From Lentisphaeria bacterium (lineage in GTDB: Bacteria; Verrucomicrobiota; Lentisphaeria; Oligosphaerales; Oligosphaeraceae), in the NCBI GenBank assembly GCA_016287975.1, contig JAEEXV010000322.1:1-17671 (forward strand): 17,671 bases of DNA. Direction: 5' to 3'. Each line of letters starts with the position of its first letter. The stretch's first letter is position 1. The notes beneath the pieces were generated by a model. It was not told where the DNA came from. It made no database searches and worked only from the letters and a program-made list of their open reading frames with translations. Positions 7,525 to 12,757 of the stretch are shown piece after piece. The position numbers were made by a program, and so were the translations under genes.

Positions 7525-8460
7525 CTACTGCGGCGGCAGTTTTTCCAGGGTAGTCTGGATGTCGAGGGTCAGGGTGTCGTGGGGCTTCAGCGGGAAGGCG
7601 CAGCCGCCCGCGGCCTCGATTTCCATGAAATAGGACGGGTCGTTGTAGACGCTGTAGCGGATGCCCTGCGGGAGCGGGGCGGTGTCTGGCGCGGAGTCCG
7701 CGATGTCGATATGGTTCTGGCCTGGCGGGAGCGGTGCGGTGGCGCGGGTGACCTGCCAGCCGATTTCAGGGAGGCGCAGCGAGATCTGCGGGGTCTCGGG
7801 GCCCAGGGCGACCTGCCAGCGGTCGGTCGCGGAGGTGCGGATGGCGGTGACGCCGTCTGCGGTGGTGCGCAGGGGCGTGGTGTCGGTGTAGAGGTCGCGC
7901 ACGGGAAAGCCCGCGGGGAGCAGGGCGGTGGAGGCGGGGCCTGAATCGAACTGGCAGAGCGACCACGGGGCGAGCAGGAACTCGCCCTCGGACAAGGCGC
8001 GCGCGCCGATGTACTCGATGCTTTCGCGCTGGTCGAAGAGCCCTTTCGCGACGGAGACGGTGCGTCGGAAGATGCAGGGGATGCCGAGTTGACGGGCGTT
8101 GACGAGGTCGACCTCCGCCCAGACGGTCAGGGTGTCCGCGCTTTGGGACTCGACCTCGAAGCGAGCGTTGACGAGCGAGGGCGGGACGCGCCAGGCGCCC
8201 GTGCCGTATTCATAGCCGAAGCAGGTGCCCTCGGGCGCGGGCCAGATGCCGTCGCCGCCAGGGTTCAGGTAGCCTGTGCGGACGGTCGTGTGCCCTGTGA
8301 TCGCCGCCGCATTGACGCGGCTCACGACCACGCCGTCCACCGAATAGAAGATGCGGGCCTCCAGATCGGGGGCGAGCACGGCGGAGAGCGGGCCTTTGGA
8401 GACGGTGAGCGCGGGACGCCCCGCGCTGCGGAAGAGTTGCAGCAGTTCGGCGAGGGTCAT
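7525..8460 (-). CDS. Aldose-1-epimerase-like beta-sandwich protein, DUF6786-like
   Basis: 311 residues, no signal peptide, mostly alternating beta-strand pattern. The NPGGDGIWPAPEGTCFGYEY block (about residues 67-86) and the C-terminal YNDPSYFMEIEA ... LKPHDTLTLDIQTTLEKL resemble DUF6786/DUF4380-type proteins, which have a galactose-mutarotase-like fold. A role in sugar recognition or anomer interconversion is plausible but inferred; I do not see a secure catalytic His/Glu set. The frame is open well upstream, but that extension runs through the 9-bp repeat array and the 3' end of the symporter gene, so ATG 8460, where the family-like sequence begins, is chosen. No Shine-Dalgarno sequence precedes it; the upstream RNA is pyrimidine-rich. 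Lies between the symporter and the GH-like gene, on the same strand. Confidence 0.72.
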   Translation of the reverse strand: MTLAELLQLFRSAGRPALTVSKGPLSAVLAPDLEARIFYSVDGVVVSRVNAAAITGHTTVRTGYLNPGGDGIWPAPEGTCFGYEYGTGAWRVPPSLVNARFEVESQSADTLTVWAEVDLVNARQLGIPCIFRRTVSVAKGLFDQRESIEYIGARALSEGEFLLAPWSLCQFDSGPASTALLPAGFPVRDLYTDTTPLRTTADGVTAIRTSATDRWQVALGPETPQISLRLPEIGWQVTRATAPLPPGQNHIDIADSAPDTAPLPQGIRYSVYNDPSYFMEIEAAGGCAFPLKPHDTLTLDIQTTLEKLPPQ

Positions 8461-8484
8461 AGGAAACGAGAGGAAGGAGGCGAA

Positions 8485-8574
8485 GCGACGGAAGGGACCG
8501 AAGCGACGGGAGGGACCGAAGCGACGGGAGGGACCGAAGCGACGGAAGGGACCGAAGCGACGGAAGCGACGGAA
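8485..8574. repeat. 9-bp tandem repeat array 2 (10 units, mostly 18-bp dimers)
   Basis: Ten contiguous 9-nt plus-strand units alternating GCGACGG[A/G]A with GGGACCGAA, ending in two GCGACGGAA in a row; a degenerate unit (GGAGGCGAA) precedes at 8476-8484. Higher-order period is 18 nt. It lies between the symporter's 3' hairpin (8581-8600) and the start of the next gene, 24 nt from ATG 8460. Same unit family as array 1. Confidence 0.95.
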
Positions 8575-8580
8575 GATGAG

Positions 8581-8600
8581 GGTGCGCCGTGTGGCGCACC
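8581..8600 (-). terminator. Perfect 8-bp G+C hairpin just after the symporter stop
   Basis: GGTGCGCC and GGCGCACC flank a 4-nt loop, a perfect 8-bp stem 12 nt downstream of the symporter TAG. No U-tract follows in the minus direction, so it is not a classical intrinsic terminator. It could be a 3'-end stabiliser, a partial terminator giving differential expression of symporter versus downstream genes, or a boundary of the repeat array. Confidence 0.5.
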
Positions 8601-8612
8601 CTGTGTGCCAGG

Positions 8613-11075
8613 CTACTTGTCTTTGGGCTTTTCGCCTTCGACCTGGGCGAACTGGGCCTTGTCGGCGAGGGAGACATTTCCGTCGACCTGCCCGTTGTCC
8701 AGCGGGTTGACCTTGCGCTTCTTGAGGTCGATGAAGAGCTGGCGCAGGTCGCGGACGCCGCCGATGCCGAACCAGAACATGGTGATGAAGGCGCCGACGC
8801 AGGGGACGATGAGCAGGTCGATGAGGTAGTAGTTGCCCCACCACTTGAGCGGCCACGGGGAGATCTTGTTCCAGATGGCGGTGGTGACGAAGAGTCCAAG
8901 GAAGGAGTAGACGAAGGAGTAGCAGAACATGCCCCAGGCGATGCACTTGTCGCCGCGGGTGTATTCAGGCGTGATGCCGATGAACTTCTTCCAGAGGTTG
9001 TGGAAGGAGAACTTCTCGGGCTGCTTGGTCTCGCCGTCCACGGCGTACTTGCCGCGGTGCAGCATGCGTTCCATGTTGAAGGGCTCCTTGCAGGTCAGTT
9101 TGGAGACGACGATGTAGAGCGCCGTGCAGATGAGCATGACCATGAAGTAGAACTCGTAGGAGTTGATCGGGCACTTGGTCGGGTTCATCTCCCACTTGAT
9201 GATGGGGTTGAAGGGGCGCGAGGCGCGGACCAGGAAGCGGCCGACCGCCTCGTCCCACTTGTGGCGGGCGAGCCACGGGAAGACGACGTCGGCCCAGCGG
9301 CGGTTCAGGAAGGCGGTGAAGCCAGAGAGGAGCATGCCCGCGATGAGGCTGGTGAAGGCGCCTGCGGTGGTGCCGAAGCGGCTGTAGAGGCCGAAGATCA
9401 TGACGGGGCCGCAGCCGCCCATCCAGAAGCTGCAGACCATGCTGACGTAGAGGCTGATGTAGTCCATCTGCGCCATGAAGAAGGAGCCGCAGAAGAAGAA
9501 GACGCCGATGGAGATGGCGACGATGCGGATCATCCACATGTGCTGCTTCGGGGTGAAGCCGCCCTTCTTGAAGGGGAGGACGCAGTCCTGCGCGATGGTC
9601 AGGGTCGCGGAGTAGATGCGGGTGTCGTCGGTGGAGAGCATGGCGAGTACCATGAGCAGGGCGAAGAGACCGAGGAGGCCGCCGGGGAGCATCTTGCGCA
9701 TGGAGGTCGGAAGCATCAACTGGTGGTAGAGGGCGCGGAACTGCTGGAATTTGGCGTTGGCGTCGCCGTCGCTGTCCTTGAGCTTGGCCTGCAGGTCGGA
9801 GACGAGCTTGTCGTCCTTGGCGGCCTTTGCCGCCTCGATCTGCTGGGTCAGCGGGATGTGCTGCGGGTTCATGCCCTCGAGCATGGTCTGGTGGACGGTG
9901 TCGAGATAGGGCGTGTCGAGGTTCTTCTTCTGGGAGAGGCCGTTGGGGTTGTCCCAGCCAGTGATGCGGCCGTTCGCGTTGCGGATGGCGGTCGGGGTGG
10001 AGGGGCGGTGATCGTTGGCGGGCAGTGCCTCCACCTTGGCGATGACCTGCTGGCGCAGTTCAGGTGATTCCTTCTCCAGGACCTCGTTGGCGACGCGCGT
10101 GGAGATGCGGGTGCGGACGATTTTGGCGTCGCCGCGGAAGTCGTAGTTGTTGAGCAGGGTGATGATGGAGACGCCGATCAGGACGTAGAAGGTGGCGCCG
10201 AGGAGGTTGCGCCAGGAGCCCAGGATGTGCGCCATCTTCTGCTCGTGGGCGGTGCGTGCGGCGGAGCTGGTGCCCGCGCCGATCCAGGAGGCGCGGTGCA
10301 GGAAACTGGTGACGATGGGCAGCATGACCAGCGAGAATAGGTTGAAGTCCCGCAGGTTCTTGATGTCGGTGGGGTTGAGGAAGCTCTCGCCTGAGACGCG
10401 GTCCATCATGGTGGGGACGATTTCCCTGGACCAGGAGAACTTGAAGAGGATGAAGAGGATGAAGAGGGTGAGGAGGGGGTAGCAGCAGAGGCCCTGGATG
10501 GCGTCGGTGATGACGAGGGAGAGGGTGCCGCCGAAGCAGATGAGGGAGATGGCCATGATGAGGATGATCACCAGGAGGATCATATAGGTCTGGATGACGA
10601 TGGGGCCGATATGGATTTTGGAGGGCAGGTCGAGGAAATAGATGAAGAAGCGGGCTCCGATGGCGGGCATGATCATGTTGGCGAGCATCTCGGCGATGGA
10701 GCGCAGGCCCGAGGCGAAGATGCGCAGGGGGCGGTTGTAGCGCATTTCGAGGAACTGCCCGAGGGAGAGGGCGCGGGTCTCGCGGAAGCGGTAGGTGCAG
10801 TAGCCGGTGAGGCTCAAGATGATCGTCAGCGGCGCGATGAGCCGCGACCAGAAGGTGACCGCGAAGCCGGTCTTGTAGTGGGTCTCGACATACGATGCCA
10901 GGGTGATGATGGCGAGCGCGTTGGCGACGTCCCCGATGCAGATGACATATCGTCCGCAGATTCGCCCCGCCGCCAGGAAGTCCGCCACCCCTCTCACATA
11001 TCGTCGTGAATAGAACCCCATATAGAGGACGAAGGCAAGCGGGAGAAGGACGATGAGGTAGTCGTACCAGTTCAT
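8613..11075 (-). CDS. Sodium:solute symporter family protein, 820 residues with large insertion and C-terminal extension
   Basis: Inner-membrane cation/solute symporter of the SSS (SLC5-like) family. TM1 is at residues 3-23, followed by the family-typical YVRGVADFLAAGR and many hydrophobic helices. LAMLSTDDTRIYSATL (477-492) matches the conserved S/T-rich sodium-site helix. Usual length is 450-600; here a hydrophilic, charged insertion of about 150 residues (311-462) interrupts the transporter, and further helices follow to about 770, with a hydrophilic tail rich in K and D. The substrate is unknown; sugar or sugar acid is inferred from the neighbours. ATG 11075 starts at the family N-terminus MNWYDYLIVLLP; the open frame upstream crosses the promoter and is not coding. 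No Shine-Dalgarno sequence is visible. First gene of the unit symporter - epimerase-like - GH-like, driven by the promoter at 11155-11183. Confidence 0.92.
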   Translation of the reverse strand: MNWYDYLIVLLPLAFVLYMGFYSRRYVRGVADFLAAGRICGRYVICIGDVANALAIITLASYVETHYKTGFAVTFWSRLIAPLTIILSLTGYCTYRFRETRALSLGQFLEMRYNRPLRIFASGLRSIAEMLANMIMPAIGARFFIYFLDLPSKIHIGPIVIQTYMILLVIILIMAISLICFGGTLSLVITDAIQGLCCYPLLTLFILFILFKFSWSREIVPTMMDRVSGESFLNPTDIKNLRDFNLFSLVMLPIVTSFLHRASWIGAGTSSAARTAHEQKMAHILGSWRNLLGATFYVLIGVSIITLLNNYDFRGDAKIVRTRISTRVANEVLEKESPELRQQVIAKVEALPANDHRPSTPTAIRNANGRITGWDNPNGLSQKKNLDTPYLDTVHQTMLEGMNPQHIPLTQQIEAAKAAKDDKLVSDLQAKLKDSDGDANAKFQQFRALYHQLMLPTSMRKMLPGGLLGLFALLMVLAMLSTDDTRIYSATLTIAQDCVLPFKKGGFTPKQHMWMIRIVAISIGVFFFCGSFFMAQMDYISLYVSMVCSFWMGGCGPVMIFGLYSRFGTTAGAFTSLIAGMLLSGFTAFLNRRWADVVFPWLARHKWDEAVGRFLVRASRPFNPIIKWEMNPTKCPINSYEFYFMVMLICTALYIVVSKLTCKEPFNMERMLHRGKYAVDGETKQPEKFSFHNLWKKFIGITPEYTRGDKCIAWGMFCYSFVYSFLGLFVTTAIWNKISPWPLKWWGNYYLIDLLIVPCVGAFITMFWFGIGGVRDLRQLFIDLKKRKVNPLDNGQVDGNVSLADKAQFAQVEGEKPKDK

Positions 11076-11154
11076 GGCGGATTTTTGGGGGAATGGTGTG
11101 GTTTGCAGATGGGAAAAACGGAGGCAGGCCCGCGACGTCGGGCAAAATTGCCTT

Positions 11155-11183
11155 AATGTAATCACATTCCACGGAGATGCCAA
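11155..11183 (-). promoter_or_regulatory. Putative symporter-operon promoter with overlapping palindrome
   Basis: On the minus strand TTGGCA (11183-11178, five of six) is spaced 17 nt from TACATT (11160-11155, four of six). The -10 hexamer is one arm of an inverted repeat, AATGT-GATT-ACATT (11155-11168), a plausible operator that would block RNA polymerase. The transcript would have a leader of about 73 nt before ATG 11075. Confidence 0.6.
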
Positions 11184-11320
11184 CAGGCGAGGCAAAAAAA
11201 CGGTCCGTGGCCCTTGCGCGCGGCGGATTTGCCCGCGATGGAATAGTCGTCTCAGGCGCAAGCGGCGGCCTCGCCGTCGCGGGCTGCCCCGCGCGGCAGG
11301 CGGAATATGGATGCAGGGAG
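11184..11320. other. Intergenic stretch without a recognised feature
   Basis: This G+C-rich spacer lies between the symporter promoter and the dehydrogenase 3' hairpin. It contains short self-complementary patches (for example CTGCC...GGCAG near 11284-11299) but no open frame with coding character, no RBS and no repeat. I see nothing else in it. Confidence 0.5.
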
Positions 11321-11347
11321 GTGGCTGGGGCGGTCCGCCCCAGCCAC
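11321..11347 (-). terminator. Perfect 12-bp G+C hairpin after the dehydrogenase stop
   Basis: GTGGCTGGGGCG pairs perfectly with CGCCCCAGCCAC across a 3-nt loop, 23 nt downstream of the dehydrogenase TAG (11371). As with the hairpin at 8581-8600 there is no U-tract. Position and stability suggest a transcription end or 3'-stabilising structure that separates the dehydrogenase unit from the symporter promoter. Confidence 0.6.
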
Positions 11348-11370
11348 GGGTGGCAGTCGTCGGGGGTGCG

Positions 11371-12411
11371 CTATTCGGGCATCTGGAGGAGGACGCCGAG
11401 GGCCTGTCCTGGGGTGGTCAGGAGCATTTCGGCGGCGTCGGCGACCTTCTGGATGGGGAGGCGGTGGGTGACAAGGGCGTCGACGTTGAGTTGCCCGCGC
11501 GCGATGCGCAGGGCGATTTCACGGGCGTTGCGCTGCGAGGTGAACTGGACGAAGGTCTGGGGATAGTCCTTGCCATATTCCCAGTCGTGGTCGTGGTAGC
11601 CCGCGCCAGTGCGGGAGGAGACGAGGATGTCGAGGTTGCCAGTGGAGGCGCCGCCGTCGACGGGGACGCGGCAGCCGCCGACGAGGACGGCGCGGCCCAT
11701 GATGTGGCCGTCGGCCGAGACCTTCATGCATTTCTTGATGTCCATGAAGGACTTCTCGGCGTTGCCGCCGAAGGCGAAGAGGGCGAAGTCGAGGCCGTAG
11801 GGCTTGGAGAACTGCTGGCTGGCCTCGACCGCGTCGGCGTTCATGAAGTCGACGGTGTTGATGGCGCATTTGGCGGCGATCTCACGGCGGAGCGGGAGGG
11901 ATTCCCAGCCCAGGACATGCGCGCCTGAGAGGTGGTAGAGCTGCCCCGCGAGGTTGCCGACGATGCCCATGCCGAGGACGGCGCCGTATTCGCCGAGTTT
12001 GGGCGCGGTGCGCCGCACGGCCTGCAGGGAGGTCGCGGCCAGCGAGAAGAAGGTGGCCTGCTCGAAGGTGACTTCGTCGGGCAGGGGGACGACCAGGTTG
12101 ACGGGGACGCAGGCGTACGAGGCGTGCGGGGCGCCGCCGCCCATCGCGCCGACGCGCATGCCGACCTTGAGGTCCTTGACGTCGCCGCAGGTGGCGACGA
12201 TGGTGCCCGCGGCGGAGTAGCCGAAATGGGCGGGCGCGAGGCTGGCGTCGGGTTTGGCGCGGCGGTTGCGCGGGAGATTCATTTCCGTTCCAGGGCTGAT
12301 GAGGGTGCAGGCGACTTTGACCAGCACTTCCCCTGGTTTGAGTTCGGGCACCTCTTCCTCGATTGCATCGACACGGCCGTCGCCGTAGACCACTGCTGCC
12401 AGGCGTTTCAT
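11371..12411 (-). CDS. Zinc-type alcohol dehydrogenase-like (MDR superfamily) oxidoreductase
   Basis: 346 residues, cytosolic. It has a GroES-like N-terminal half and a Rossmann domain with GMGIVG (147-152). The ISPGTE block (38-43) and HFGYSAAG (62-69) place it in the MDR subgroup in which the usual catalytic-zinc GHE motif is replaced by GYS; the structural-zinc Cys tetrad of classical alcohol dehydrogenases is not visible either. It probably oxidises or reduces a sugar-derived alcohol with NAD(P), substrate unknown. ATG 12411 is chosen because the family N-terminus KRLAAVVYGDG follows it and the promoter lies upstream; the open frame continuing to 12951 crosses the promoter and repeat array 3. 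The ribosome-binding site is weak (GGAG about 13 nt upstream). Divergent from the DUF6259 gene, with which it shares a 346-nt regulatory region. Confidence 0.9.
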   Translation of the reverse strand: MKRLAAVVYGDGRVDAIEEEVPELKPGEVLVKVACTLISPGTEMNLPRNRRAKPDASLAPAHFGYSAAGTIVATCGDVKDLKVGMRVGAMGGGAPHASYACVPVNLVVPLPDEVTFEQATFFSLAATSLQAVRRTAPKLGEYGAVLGMGIVGNLAGQLYHLSGAHVLGWESLPLRREIAAKCAINTVDFMNADAVEASQQFSKPYGLDFALFAFGGNAEKSFMDIKKCMKVSADGHIMGRAVLVGGCRVPVDGGASTGNLDILVSSRTGAGYHDHDWEYGKDYPQTFVQFTSQRNAREIALRIARGQLNVDALVTHRLPIQKVADAAEMLLTTPGQALGVLLQMPE

Positions 12412-12472
12412 GTTGCGATTCAGACTCCGCTGTTTTGTTTGCTGTTTGAGCCCCCCTTCCGTCGCTTGGCAT

Positions 12473-12501
12473 AATGTAGCGCACCCCGACGCTCTTGTAA
12501 A
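12473..12501 (-). promoter_or_regulatory. Putative dehydrogenase promoter (TTTACA-17-TACATT)
   Basis: On the minus strand TTTACA (12501-12496, five of six) is separated by exactly 17 nt from TACATT (12478-12473, four of six). The predicted start leaves a leader of about 55 nt. Spacing and -10 hexamer match the symporter promoter. I found no convincing plus-strand promoter for the divergent gene in the 12502-12742 interval. Confidence 0.6.
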
Positions 12502-12562
12502 TAGCAAAATGGGGACAAGTTGATGGCAATTTGTGGAAAAACGCGCGGCGAAGCCTCGGGCT

Positions 12563-12688
12563 GGGACAACTGGGACAACTGGGACAACTGGGACGGCTGG
12601 GACGGCTGGGACGGCTGGGACAACTGGGACGGCTGGGACGGCTGGGACAACTGGGACAACTGGGACAACTGGGACGGCTGGGACAACT
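12563..12688. repeat. 9-bp tandem repeat array 3 (14 units, two alleles GGGAC[AA/GG]CT)
   Basis: Fourteen perfect 9-nt units with only two variants: A = GGGACAACT and G = GGGACGGCT. The order on the plus strand is A A A G G G A G G A A A G A. It occupies the divergent promoter region between the dehydrogenase (ends 62 nt upstream of its -35 box) and the DUF6259 gene (69 nt before its ATG). It shares GGGAC and the 9-nt period with arrays 1 and 2, but positions 6-9 differ. GGG recurs every 9 nt on the plus strand. Confidence 0.97.
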
Positions 12689-12757
12689 GGGGTGTTTCTT
12701 GAATGACGGTGTAGATTATCGGGGAAACGCATATCGTTGTCAAAAGGAGGAACGCAC

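Noticed and set aside
8461..8946. N-terminal extension of the epimerase-like gene through the repeat array
   Set aside because: The extension overlaps the symporter 3' end and reads as low-complexity FRRFGP repeats; family-like sequence starts only at ATG 8460.
8589..10067. Plus-strand open frame of 492 codons
   Set aside because: Antisense to the symporter, Glu/Gly/Ala/Val-rich with no motifs; the symporter on the other strand is unmistakable.
12523..12702. Plus-strand ORF encoding 15 Trp codons (WDN/WDG repeats), possible Trp leader peptide
   Set aside because: The Trp codons are a by-product of the 9-nt repeat in one frame, the RBS is poor, and no tryptophan-related gene follows. The other strand gives an equally open VPVVPAVP-type repeat.
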